Part shown: positions 36,871 to 45,917 of the stretch, in pieces | How positions within the stretch are numbered: the stretch's first letter is position 1 | Layout of the letters: every line of letters begins with the position of its first letter | Assembly (NCBI RefSeq): GCF_965204935.1 | Contig: NZ_CBDBFO010000002.1 | Origin: Hoeflea_A sp965204935 | GTDB taxonomy: Bacteria; Pseudomonadota; Alphaproteobacteria; Rhizobiales; Rhizobiaceae | DNA: 64,000 nucleotides | Strand: one strand, 5' to 3' | Made by a program: the position numbers and the translations under genes | Notes under the pieces: generated by a model | Seen by the model: only the letters and a program-made list of their open reading frames with translations | What the model was told of the DNA's origin: nothing | Database searches by the model: none

Positions 36871-39195
36871 TCAGAACCGTCCCGCTGTACCGAAGCGGAA
36901 TATCTGTGTTTCGTCAAACGCCTCTTTTGCGACCGGGAAACCGAAATCAAGCCGGAAGGGTCCGAATGGCGACGACCAGATAATACTGGTGCCGACTGAT
37001 GCACGCCATTGCATGTCGAGACCATTGACGACGGTCGCTCCGAGAGCGAGATCGCTGCCGTACAGCGTCGCTGCATCGGCAAAGACGGCACCACGCAGTC
37101 CGAAGTCACGCGGAACGATCGGTATCGGGAAGCCGACCTCCGCCGTGGCGTTGAAGTAGGTCGTGCCACCGAGCGCATCGCCGTTGGTATCACGCGGCCC
37201 GATGCCCTGGCTCTCGAAACCACGGATTGTCTCACCGCCGATAAACAGCTGGTCAAAGACACGCAGATTGCCGGAAGTCGGGATTACATAACCACCGCCA
37301 ACGCTGACCAGACCGATGATATCGCCGTAGTCGGACAACGGCCGGTAGTAACTTCCCCTTGCGGTTATTTTGGCGAACTGCGCGTCACCGCCCAGCCCGG
37401 CAAACTCGCCGGTCATGCGCGCAAAGATACCTTCACGTGGCAGCCGCTTGTCGTCGATCGTGTCGTAAATAATCGAACTCGAGATCGAGGACTTTATCCA
37501 CGGGCTGTTGTTGATGGCATCCTGAATGGGCGCGGAGAAGGTCGCACCGGCATCCGGGTTGTATTCTTCCTGTGAGTAGGTGTAGGCGAGAACAGTCCGG
37601 ACACGGTCCGTAATCGGCGCTGCGACACGGAAGGTCACGCCCAGCGTTTCAATATCGTAGCCGTTCTGAGACGAGTCTTCCGATTTGGCGACATCAAATC
37701 CGGCGGCGAGCCGATAGCCCAGGAAGTAGGGCTCGGTGAACGAGAACGTATAGGTGCGGGTGTTCTCGCCGCCACCGACGGCGACCTTTATGAACTGGCC
37801 GCGTCCAAGGAAGTTCCGTTCGGTGATTCCGATCTCGGCCGTTGCACCGGAGGAACCGGTCGAGTAGCCGGCGCCGATCGAGAATTCACCGGTGGCCTGA
37901 TCCTTGACGTCGACAATGATTACCACACGATCGGGCTCGGATCCCGGCTGGGTAGTGATGTTGACCGCCTGGAAGTAGCCCAGCGCCTCGAGCCGGCGCT
38001 TCGCGCGTCGGATCAGCACCTGGTTGAAGGCATCGCCTTCACTGATATCGAATTCACGACGAATAACGTAGTCCGCCGTGCGGGTGTTGCCGCGAATCTC
38101 GATCCGCTCAACATAGGCCCTCTGACCCTGATCAATCAGATAGGTGACGGAAATCGTCCGGTTAACGAAGTCCCGGTTGCCGCGCGGCGTGACCTGAGCA
38201 AAGGGATAACCGTCCGCGGCGGCTGCCTCTGAGATGGAGATGATCGATTCCTCGACCTTCTCGGCGCTGTAAACGGCGCCCTTGCGGCTGGTGAGATGAC
38301 GCCGGACACTTTCAGCATCGATACCCGCGACGGTGCTTTCGACCTCGATTTCGCCGAAGGTGTAACGCTCACCTTCATCCAAAGTAATCGTGATTATGTA
38401 ATCGTTGCTCTCCGGATCGAGATCGGCGGTTGTCGAGATGATTCGGAAATCTGCAAAGCCGCGATTGTAGTAGAAACGCCGCAGCAGTTCCTCATCGGCC
38501 TGAAGCTTGTCAGGGTCGTAGACATCCTTGCGAGAAAGGAACGACAGGAAGCCGGACCGCTTGGTCGCAATCACGTCGGCCAACCGGCCGTTTGAATAAT
38601 ACTGGTTACCGACAAAGTTGATCGAGGCGATTTTCGTCCGACCGCCTTCATTGATCTCAAAGGCGACATTCACCCGACCGCCGTTCAGGTTCACAACCTG
38701 TGTGGTGACAACCGCCTCGCTGCGCCCGATGCGGTCGTAGGCCTCCTTGATCGCTTCCGCGTCAAACTCGACCGTTGTTTCGTCATAGGGGCCAAGCGGC
38801 TTCGACTGGACGAGCGCTTCAAGTTGCTTGTCCTTTATCTTCTTGTTTCCGTTGAAGACAATCTGATTAATGATCAGATTTTCGTCGACGGTGACGATCA
38901 GGACCCTTGCCCGCTGATTGATTGTCACATCGGAGAAAAGGCCCGTCGCGAACAACCGCTTTACGGATTCGTCGATATCGACACTGGTGAAGTTTACGCC
39001 CGGCCTGATGGTGATGTTGCCGCGGATGGTCTCGGCATCCACGCGCTGGTTACCCCGAACTTCGATCACGCTCACGACCGCCGCCTGTGCCGCCGTCGTG
39101 GTGCTGAAAAAGGCCAACCCCGCCCCGCTCACGACGATACACATTGCGAGCGTTAGCGCGGTTACCGCGCTCAGTAACTTTGAACCGGCCTTCAT
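36871..39195 (-). CDS. bamA: Outer-membrane protein assembly factor BamA
   Basis: Core of the BAM complex that inserts beta-barrels into the outer membrane. It is 774 aa. A signal peptide (cleavage after TTTAAQA, near residue 38) is followed by five POTRA repeats (about 40-430; VVSVIEVRGNQRVDAETI opens the first) and a C-terminal barrel. The conserved RGF motif is in ETIRGFESQGIGPRD, and the last residue is a C-terminal Phe (RFGTAGRF). The upstream gap of about 250 bp is A+T-rich and may hold its own promoter. Confidence 0.96.
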   Translation of the reverse strand: MKAGSKLLSAVTALTLAMCIVVSGAGLAFFSTTTAAQAAVVSVIEVRGNQRVDAETIRGNITIRPGVNFTSVDIDESVKRLFATGLFSDVTINQRARVLIVTVDENLIINQIVFNGNKKIKDKQLEALVQSKPLGPYDETTVEFDAEAIKEAYDRIGRSEAVVTTQVVNLNGGRVNVAFEINEGGRTKIASINFVGNQYYSNGRLADVIATKRSGFLSFLSRKDVYDPDKLQADEELLRRFYYNRGFADFRIISTTADLDPESNDYIITITLDEGERYTFGEIEVESTVAGIDAESVRRHLTSRKGAVYSAEKVEESIISISEAAAADGYPFAQVTPRGNRDFVNRTISVTYLIDQGQRAYVERIEIRGNTRTADYVIRREFDISEGDAFNQVLIRRAKRRLEALGYFQAVNITTQPGSEPDRVVIIVDVKDQATGEFSIGAGYSTGSSGATAEIGITERNFLGRGQFIKVAVGGGENTRTYTFSFTEPYFLGYRLAAGFDVAKSEDSSQNGYDIETLGVTFRVAAPITDRVRTVLAYTYSQEEYNPDAGATFSAPIQDAINNSPWIKSSISSSIIYDTIDDKRLPREGIFARMTGEFAGLGGDAQFAKITARGSYYRPLSDYGDIIGLVSVGGGYVIPTSGNLRVFDQLFIGGETIRGFESQGIGPRDTNGDALGGTTYFNATAEVGFPIPIVPRDFGLRGAVFADAATLYGSDLALGATVVNGLDMQWRASVGTSIIWSSPFGPFRLDFGFPVAKEAFDETQIFRFGTAGRF

Positions 39196-39442
39196 TGGCG
39201 TCGTTTACCCTTTATCCCAATGTCCCCAGAGCGAACCGAAAGGCGATTCCTTCCTCTCCGCCGTTTTACAGTGTTTTGAGCTACAAGCAAGCCATTGAGT
39301 TGATTTCTGTTTACTAACTGTCAACAAGTGGCGAATAGGCAACGGGGCCGCAGTAAAACATCTAACAATTTGTTACGAAGTTTTACGGTATCGCGAGCGG
39401 CTCAATTCTAATCCACCAACAATAACAAAAACATGGCAATTG

Positions 39443-40576
39443 CTAGCCGAATAACATTGTTACATCGTTCCATGTGGCAAAAAGCATCAACATGAGCACA
39501 AGACTCAATCCGATTTTGAAGGCTACTTCCTGGGCTTTTTCGCCGACCGGCCTGCCCCGTACAATCTCTATCGCATAGAAGACAAGATGGCCTCCATCGA
39601 GCATGGGAATCGGTAGAAGATTCAAGAAACCGATGGACACCGAAAGGACGGCGGTCAGCTGCAGCAAAGCGCCAACTCCGAGGGTCGCGACCTGACCCGA
39701 AACCTGTGCGACGCGAATCGGTCCGCCAAGCTGATCGGCCTTCTCACGGCCAATGATGATGTTTCCGATATAGCCGACCGACCTTGCGATAATGAACCAG
39801 CTCTCGCCGGCAGCAGCACCCAGCGCCTGAACCGGGTTGAGCTCCTGCCTGCGGAAATTCGCGACGGAAGCATCCGTGACGACCCCGATGAGGCCAACCT
39901 CCATCTTGTTTCCGAACTGGTCCTCTATTTCCGACCTTTTCGGCACAATGGGCACCTGCAATGTCTCGCCGTCACGGTCGACGGTCAGCAGGATTTCGAC
40001 CTCCGGCCGCGGCGAAACGTAGCGGCGAATGTCCTCAAAGGTCACCACCGGCCTGTCGTCGATGGCCGTAATGATGTCGCCCGGCATCAGCCCTGCCTGC
40101 TCCGCGGCGCTGCCGGGCTGCACTTCTGCGACAACCGGATCGGCCACCGGCCTGCCATAGATGCTGAACATGATTGCGAAAATCGCGATGGCCAGGATGA
40201 AATTCGCAATCGGCCCGGCCGCAACCGTCGCCACGCGTTTCCAGACATTTGCGCCGAGGAAGGATCGTTCGCGGTCCTGTGCGCTCATACCGGATACGGC
40301 ATCGAAGTCCGGCGCGCTTGCAGCGTTTTCGTCGCCATAGAATTTGACATAGCCGCCCAATGGAATAGCAGAGAGCTTCCACCGGGTCCCGTGCTTGTCA
40401 TTGTAGCCGACGATTTCCGGTCCGAAGCCGACCGAAAAGGTCAGGATCCGGATCCCGCACCAGCGCCCAACGAGATAGTGTCCCATCTCGTGGACGAAAA
40501 CGACGAGGGTCAGCACAATCAGGAACGGCACGATGTAGCCGATCAGAAATCCGTAAACCGAGATCAGATAGTCCAT
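39443..40576 (-). CDS. rseP: RIP zinc metalloprotease RseP
   Basis: Intramembrane site-2 protease that cuts anti-sigma factors and leftover signal peptides. It is 377 aa. The zinc motif HEMGH lies at residues 29-33 in the first membrane helix, one PDZ domain covers about 130-210 (AEQAGLMPGDIITAIDDRPV), and the third ligand motif is NLLPIPMLDGGHL. Most gammaproteobacterial homologues have two PDZ domains; one is clear here. It lies 22 bp after cdsA with no dxr between them. Confidence 0.94.
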   Translation of the reverse strand: MDYLISVYGFLIGYIVPFLIVLTLVVFVHEMGHYLVGRWCGIRILTFSVGFGPEIVGYNDKHGTRWKLSAIPLGGYVKFYGDENAASAPDFDAVSGMSAQDRERSFLGANVWKRVATVAAGPIANFILAIAIFAIMFSIYGRPVADPVVAEVQPGSAAEQAGLMPGDIITAIDDRPVVTFEDIRRYVSPRPEVEILLTVDRDGETLQVPIVPKRSEIEDQFGNKMEVGLIGVVTDASVANFRRQELNPVQALGAAAGESWFIIARSVGYIGNIIIGREKADQLGGPIRVAQVSGQVATLGVGALLQLTAVLSVSIGFLNLLPIPMLDGGHLVFYAIEIVRGRPVGEKAQEVAFKIGLSLVLMLMLFATWNDVTMLFG

Positions 40577-40598
40577 GCAACAGGTCCGTTCCTAGTCA

Positions 40599-41438
40599 TC
40601 AGGGGCCCAGCAGCTGAAGCGCGATGCCGTTGCCTTCGCCGGGGGGAATTTCGTTTCCGGGCAGAGCCGCCCCGATCACATAAGCGGCAAAGGCGGCAAA
40701 AATGACGCTGTCAACGCGGTCCATGACACCACCGTGCCCGGGTATTATCGCACCGGAATCCTTGACGCCAAACTGCCTTTTGAAGTTGGACTCGAAAAGA
40801 TCACCCATCTGCCCGGCAAGTGACAAAAGTGCCGCCAGAAGCGCCGCCCAGACAAACCTGGAATCCGTCAGCACCATCGCGGCAAAAACCCCGACAAGCA
40901 TACCGCCAAACAGTCCGCTAGCGAAACCGGACCATGTTTTCTTGGGTGACATGACCGGGGCCAGTTTAGGCCCGCCGAACCGGCGGCCGCCAAAATAGGC
41001 GAATATGTCTGTTGCCCAGATTACTGCCAGTACAAATATCACGGCGGCGAATCCATAGCTGCCCGAGTCGCGTAACTCCGCGAATGCCGCACCGGAAAAG
41101 CCGGCATAGACGAGCCCCAGGGCCGGCCAGCCGTCCAGTCCTTCCAAAAGCCTGATCAGCAACGACAGTCCCGCGCCTGCCGCTGTCACAGCGAGGGCCA
41201 GGCTGCCCCAGCCGGCCAGGATGCAAATCCCAGTAGCGGCGATGGTACAGATACCGACAGCCCAGACCTGGGTGCTCAGCGACCGCGTCTGCACAATGCG
41301 GAACCATTCAAAAAAGACCAGCGCCATGATCACGACAGAAAGCAGCTTGAAGCCGAGGCCACCAATCCAGGCCAGATAAAGAACCAGCAGTCCCAGTATG
41401 ACACCTGAGACCGTGCGCAGCAGAAGCTCGCTTTGCAT
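40599..41438 (-). CDS. cdsA: Phosphatidate cytidylyltransferase
   Basis: Makes CDP-diacylglycerol, the branch point of phospholipid synthesis, in the inner membrane. It is 279 aa with about eight membrane helices. The CdsA signature is split over SPKKTWSGFASGLFGGM and DRVDSVIFAAFAAYV, and FGGRRFGGPKLAP is also typical. ATG 41438 overlaps the uppS stop by one base (TGATG); a frame 50 codons longer lies within uppS and was set aside. Confidence 0.94.
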   Translation of the reverse strand: MQSELLLRTVSGVILGLLVLYLAWIGGLGFKLLSVVIMALVFFEWFRIVQTRSLSTQVWAVGICTIAATGICILAGWGSLALAVTAAGAGLSLLIRLLEGLDGWPALGLVYAGFSGAAFAELRDSGSYGFAAVIFVLAVIWATDIFAYFGGRRFGGPKLAPVMSPKKTWSGFASGLFGGMLVGVFAAMVLTDSRFVWAALLAALLSLAGQMGDLFESNFKRQFGVKDSGAIIPGHGGVMDRVDSVIFAAFAAYVIGAALPGNEIPPGEGNGIALQLLGP

Positions 41439-42163
41439 CAGGAACCCAAAGCCAGATCTTGCTCGGCCACGGCGCCGAAACGCCGATTGCGACTCGAGAA
41501 TTGCCGTAGCGCCTCCTCGAATTCGGAACGATCGAAATCCGGCCAAAGACAAGGCAGGAACACGAATTCGGCATAGGCGGCCTGCCATATCAGGAAATTG
41601 GAGATGCGCTGCTCTCCGCTTGTGCGGATGACAAGGTCCGGATCCGGCACGCCGGATGTATCCATGGCGTCGCCGATCATATCCTCATCGATATTTTCCG
41701 GCGCGATTTCGCCGCGGGCTGCCCGCATGGCAAGCAAGCGCGCGGCGCGGGTTATGTCGTCTCTGCCGCCGTAGTTGAACGCTATGATGAGTTCGAGTGC
41801 CCCATTTTCCCTGGTAAGCTCCTCGGCTTCCGTCAGAAGCGCCAGAATATCGGGCTTCAGCGTCTTGCGATCACCGATAACACGGACCCGCACATTTTCG
41901 CGATGAAGTTCCGCCAGATCGCGCCGGACAAAAAACTTCAGCAGGTTCATCAGATCATTGACCTCGTCCTCGGGACGGCGCCAGTTTTCGGATGAAAACG
42001 CAAACAAAGTCAGATATTTGATGCCCAGTTCACCAGCAGATTTTACAGCCTGTCGAACCGCTTCAACGCCCTTGCGATGACCAGACGTCCGCGCCTGGCC
42101 GCGCTGCTGGGCCCATCGTCCGTTTCCATCCATGATGATGGCCACATGTTGAGGCGTATTCAA
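41438..42163 (-). CDS. uppS: Undecaprenyl diphosphate synthase
   Basis: Cis-prenyltransferase making the C55 carrier for peptidoglycan and O-antigen. It is 241 aa. Motifs are HVAIIMDGNGRWAQQRG with the catalytic Asp, FAFSSENWRRPEDEV, AFNYGGRDDI and the C-terminal DLVIRTSGEQRISNFLIWQ. It sits between frr and cdsA in the conserved order. Confidence 0.96.
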   Translation of the reverse strand: MNTPQHVAIIMDGNGRWAQQRGQARTSGHRKGVEAVRQAVKSAGELGIKYLTLFAFSSENWRRPEDEVNDLMNLLKFFVRRDLAELHRENVRVRVIGDRKTLKPDILALLTEAEELTRENGALELIIAFNYGGRDDITRAARLLAMRAARGEIAPENIDEDMIGDAMDTSGVPDPDLVIRTSGEQRISNFLIWQAAYAEFVFLPCLWPDFDRSEFEEALRQFSSRNRRFGAVAEQDLALGS

Positions 42164-42218
42164 CGACCGACCTCTGCCTTGTTTCTATACGGGAAGTGTC
42201 GCAGATTCGCGCGACGCC

Positions 42219-42779
42219 TTAAACCTGCATAATTTCCGCTTCTTTGTCACTGAGCAGCCGATCAATTTCGGCGATCATCTCGTCAGTCAGCTTTTGTACA
42301 TCATCGGACTGTGCGTGACTTTCGTCCTGACTGAGATCGCCGTCCTTTTCCGCCTTTTTAAGGGTATCCATGCCGTCCTTGCGAACGTGCCTGACGGCGA
42401 TACGCCCGTTCTCGGCATAATTGTGCGCGACCTTGACCAATTCCTTGCGGCGTTCCTCGTTGAGTTCCGGCAAGGGAATCCTCAATGTGCTGCCGTCCGT
42501 GACCGGGTTCAGGCCGAGATTGGACTCTCGAATCGCCTTCTCCACTGCCCCGACCATTGACTTGTCCCAGACGGAAACCGTGATCATGCGCGGTTCCGGA
42601 ACAGAGATGTTTGCCACCTGATTCAACGGCATTTTCGAGCCGTAGGCGTCGACTGAAACCGGATCAAGGACATTTGCAGAAGCCCGTCCCGTTCTCAATG
42701 CCGCAATGTCGCTTTTGAATGCCGAAATGGCGCCCTCCATACGACGCCTCAAGTCGGCGAAATCTGCACCGTCACTCAT
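42219..42779 (-). CDS. frr: Ribosome recycling factor
   Basis: Splits the post-termination ribosome together with EF-G. It is 186 aa, with the three-helix-bundle signatures RMEGAISAFKSDIAALRTGRA, LDPVSVDAYGSKMPLNQVA and the C-terminal QKLTDEMIAEIDRLLSDKE. The start is set at MSDGADF, seven codons inside the longest frame, which matches the usual 185-187 aa. Confidence 0.96.
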   Translation of the reverse strand: MSDGADFADLRRRMEGAISAFKSDIAALRTGRASANVLDPVSVDAYGSKMPLNQVANISVPEPRMITVSVWDKSMVGAVEKAIRESNLGLNPVTDGSTLRIPLPELNEERRKELVKVAHNYAENGRIAVRHVRKDGMDTLKKAEKDGDLSQDESHAQSDDVQKLTDEMIAEIDRLLSDKEAEIMQV

Positions 42780-42914
42780 GGTTGATAGTCTCCACTTCAC
42801 TACAGGTCGGCCAAAACCGCCCGATAATACACCACAACAGGCCTAGCAGTCCCGCCCGAACAAGTACAGAAAGACACAAAAGTGGGAGATTTCGGGCGCC
42901 CGCGTCGCGGGACT

Positions 42915-43637
42915 TTACGAGTCATTGACGACTGTTGCACGCCCTGCGCCGTTGAGGATTGCCGCGAACCCACCCTTCTCGTGGATTGAAAAGACAATAA
43001 TAGGAATGGCATTTTCCCTGGCAAGTGCGACCGCGGCAACATCCATGACCGCCAGACCTTTCTCCAGCACCTCGTCATGGGTCAGCGTATCGAAGCGGCG
43101 CGCCTCGGGATTGGACTTCGGATCGTCCGAGTATATTCCATCGACCTGTGTGCCCTTGAAAATCGCCTGGGCACCCATCTCGGCGGCACGCAGAGCGGCA
43201 GCGGAGTCGGTTGTAAAAAAAGGATTGCCCGTGCCGCCGGCAAAGATCACAACACGTCCCTTTTCAATATGATGCAGTGCGGCCCGCTGTGAGAAACTCT
43301 GGCAGATTTCCGGCATGGCAATGGCCGAAAGAACCTCCGTCTCGACACCTAGTTTTCTCAGCGATGTCGCGAGCGCCAATGCGTTTATGACCGTCGCCAG
43401 CATGCCCATGTGGTCTCCGGTCACCCGATCGCCGCCTTTCGATGCGACCGCGACACCACGGAAGATATTGCCGCCGCCGACAACAACGCCAACCTCAACG
43501 CCCATAGAACGCGCTTCCGCGATGTCCGACGCAATTCGGTCCGCAACCGTAACGTCGATGCCGAAGCCCTGTTCGCCCATCAGGGCCTCACCCGAGGCTT
43601 TCAGGAGGACGCGCTGATAGATGGGTTTTTGTGACAT
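42915..43637 (-). CDS. pyrH: Uridylate kinase
   Basis: Phosphorylates UMP to UDP. It is 240 aa, amino-acid kinase fold: RVLLKASGEALMGEQGFGID at the N-terminus, VGVVVGGGNIFRG, the acidic GGTGNPFFTTDSAAALRA and the late DVAAVALARENAIPI. Translation is set to begin at MSQKPIYQ, the usual family start, rather than 15 codons earlier. Confidence 0.96.
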   Translation of the reverse strand: MSQKPIYQRVLLKASGEALMGEQGFGIDVTVADRIASDIAEARSMGVEVGVVVGGGNIFRGVAVASKGGDRVTGDHMGMLATVINALALATSLRKLGVETEVLSAIAMPEICQSFSQRAALHHIEKGRVVIFAGGTGNPFFTTDSAAALRAAEMGAQAIFKGTQVDGIYSDDPKSNPEARRFDTLTHDEVLEKGLAVMDVAAVALARENAIPIIVFSIHEKGGFAAILNGAGRATVVNDS

Positions 43638-43731
43638 GTGGCGATCCATGAATGAACTGAGAGCCGGATACACGAAGGGCACCGCATTGTCACGCGATGC
43701 CCCTGCGTTTTCACCTGATATTGTCCTTCAA

Positions 43732-44655
43732 TCAGGCATTTGCCGCTGCGGCGACCTCCGCCGCAAAATCGCTTTCTTCCTTCTCGACGCCCTCACCGAG
43801 TTGGAAGCGAACAAATCCGACGACAGTGATTGGTGCACCGGCATCTGCCTCAGCCTGCTTGACCGCCGCCTCAACGGTCAGATCCGGATTGATGACGAAG
43901 CTCTGCGACATCAGAGCAACTTCCTCGAAGAACTTGCGCATACGTCCCTCGACCATCTTTTCAATGATGTTGTCCGGCTTTCCCGATTCACGTGCCTGCT
44001 CGATGAAGATGGCGCGTTCGCGATCGGCCACATCGGCGTCGACGTCTGCCGACGTCACTGCAAGTGGATTGGTGGCGGCCACATGCATAGCGATCTGTTT
44101 GCCGATTGCCGCCAGTGTGTTGGCATCTCCCGATGACTTGAGGGCAACCAGAACACCCAGCTTGCCAAGGCCGGTTGCAACAGAGTTGTGTATGTAACTC
44201 GCGACAACGCCCTCATCCACGGACAGCAGCTGGCTACGGCGCAGGTTCATGTTCTCGCCGATCGTGGCAACGGCGTCGGTGATGCTGTCAGCAACCGATT
44301 TGCCGGTAGCAGGGTACGTGGCACCAGCCACGGCTTCCACTGTGCCATCCGTCGTCAGAGCCACCTCGGCAACACCGCGCACAAGATCCTGGAACGCATC
44401 GTTTCGCGCGACGAAATCGGTTTCCGAATTGATCTCGACGACCACGGCCTCGTTGCCATCGGCTGCCACACCCACCAGTCCCTCGGCCGCGGTGCGGCCC
44501 GACTTCTTGTCTGCCTTTGCAATACCCTTCGCCCGCAGCCAGTCGATCGCGGCTTCCATATCGCCGTTGTTCTCGGCCAGCGCCTTTTTGCAGTCCATCA
44601 TGCCTGCGCCGGACTTTTCGCGCAGCTCTTTCACCTGAGATGCAGAAATACTCAT
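43732..44655 (-). CDS. tsf: Translation elongation factor Ts
   Basis: Guanine-nucleotide exchange factor for EF-Tu. It is 307 aa. The N-terminal UBA-like domain has VKELREKSGAGMMDCKKAL, and the core carries INSETDFVARNDAFQDLV, the hallmark TDFVA contact. The start is at MSISASQ, five codons inside the longest frame. It lies about 105 bp after rpsB, the usual pair. Confidence 0.97.
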   Translation of the reverse strand: MSISASQVKELREKSGAGMMDCKKALAENNGDMEAAIDWLRAKGIAKADKKSGRTAAEGLVGVAADGNEAVVVEINSETDFVARNDAFQDLVRGVAEVALTTDGTVEAVAGATYPATGKSVADSITDAVATIGENMNLRRSQLLSVDEGVVASYIHNSVATGLGKLGVLVALKSSGDANTLAAIGKQIAMHVAATNPLAVTSADVDADVADRERAIFIEQARESGKPDNIIEKMVEGRMRKFFEEVALMSQSFVINPDLTVEAAVKQAEADAGAPITVVGFVRFQLGEGVEKEESDFAAEVAAAANA

Positions 44656-44760
44656 ATTCGCCTCTTGCAAGAGTACGGTGCACCGCTTTCCGGTGCACTC
44701 GGTTTTTGTTCCAATACCGATTCACATGTCATGCGCATGACATGACACAGAAAGCGTGTC

Positions 44761-45690
44761 TTAAGAGGCCGGGGTTTCTTCCTTCGCGGCCTCTGCTTTC
44801 TCGGCTGCCGGCTCCTCGGCAGCCTGCTCCTCTGCGGCCGCTTCCTCGGTAGCCGGTTCTTCGGCTACTGGCTCATCGGCCACCGGTTCCTTCGTGGCAG
44901 CTTCTTCCGCGGCGGGTTCAGCAGTCTCTTCCGCTACTGCTTCAAGGGCGGGCTCCACCGGCGTTTCCTCCGATGCACCAATATCCACGCCGGCAGAACC
45001 CTGCTGGCGAGCAATGCCATCGAGCGCCGCCTTGGCGACCAGGTCGCAATAAAGCGAGATTGCCCGAGCGGCGTCGTCATTACCTGGAACCGGGTAATCG
45101 ATCGGATCCGGATCGCAGTTGGAATCGACGATGGCGACGACTGGAATACCAAGGCGCTTGGCTTCCTGGATGGCGATCGCTTCCTTGTTGGTGTCGATGA
45201 TGAACATCAGGTCGGGCGTGCCGCCCATGTCACGGATGCCGCCGAGTGCGCGCTCAAGCTTGTCGCGCTCACGCTCCAGATTGAGACGCTCTTTCTTGGT
45301 AAATCCCTGTGCATCAGCCGCGAGCAGCTCATCAAGCTTGCGCAGACGCTGAATAGAGTGGGAAATCGTTTTCCAGTTCGTCAGCATACCGCCGAGCCAG
45401 CGCGCATTGACGTAGTACTGGGCGCTACGCTTAGCCGCATCCGATACAAGCTCGGACGCCTGTCTCTTGGTGCCCACGAACAAAACCCGCCCGCCGCCGG
45501 CGACGGTGTCGCTGACCAGTTGAAGCGCCTGCGAAAGCATCGGCACGGTCTGGCCGAGGTCGATAATATGGACATTGTTGCGGTCGCCGAAAATGTACTG
45601 TTTCATTTTCGGGTTCCAGCGGTGAGTCTGGTGACCAAAGTGAACACCAGCCTCAAGCAGCTGGCGCATGCTGAAATCAGGCAATGCCAT
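44761..45690 (-). CDS. rpsB: Ribosomal protein S2 with long Glu/Ala/Pro-rich tail
   Basis: Small-subunit protein S2. It is 309 aa. The core (residues 1-238) is normal: MALPDFSMRQLLEAGVHFGHQ, WNPKMKQYIFGDRNNVHIIDL, RWLGGMLTNWKTI and DPDPIDYPVPGNDDAARAI. About 70 residues follow that consist almost only of A, E, P, V and T in repeats such as EEPAAE and DEPVAEE. The start is set at MALPDF, 18 codons into the longest frame. First gene of the translation/envelope block. Confidence 0.96.
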   Translation of the reverse strand: MALPDFSMRQLLEAGVHFGHQTHRWNPKMKQYIFGDRNNVHIIDLGQTVPMLSQALQLVSDTVAGGGRVLFVGTKRQASELVSDAAKRSAQYYVNARWLGGMLTNWKTISHSIQRLRKLDELLAADAQGFTKKERLNLERERDKLERALGGIRDMGGTPDLMFIIDTNKEAIAIQEAKRLGIPVVAIVDSNCDPDPIDYPVPGNDDAARAISLYCDLVAKAALDGIARQQGSAGVDIGASEETPVEPALEAVAEETAEPAAEEAATKEPVADEPVAEEPATEEAAAEEQAAEEPAAEKAEAAKEETPAS

Positions 45691-45917
45691 GCCATCTCCT
45701 TTTCCGGTTAACCCTCCGTGGCGCGTCAGCAGAAGTTCTGCCACCGGCGGACATGCCCGGATTTCTCCCGGACCGGCCCATGCTCCACGTGTGGAATGCG
45801 CGGTTCCCTACATGGGACCGTATGGAATTTCAAGGGGTACACGTGAAAAAGCGGATTGAGGGTGCGCACTCGCCCAGCTTTGTCGTGTGTACAGAGTGTG
45901 CCAATCGCCGAATTCAA

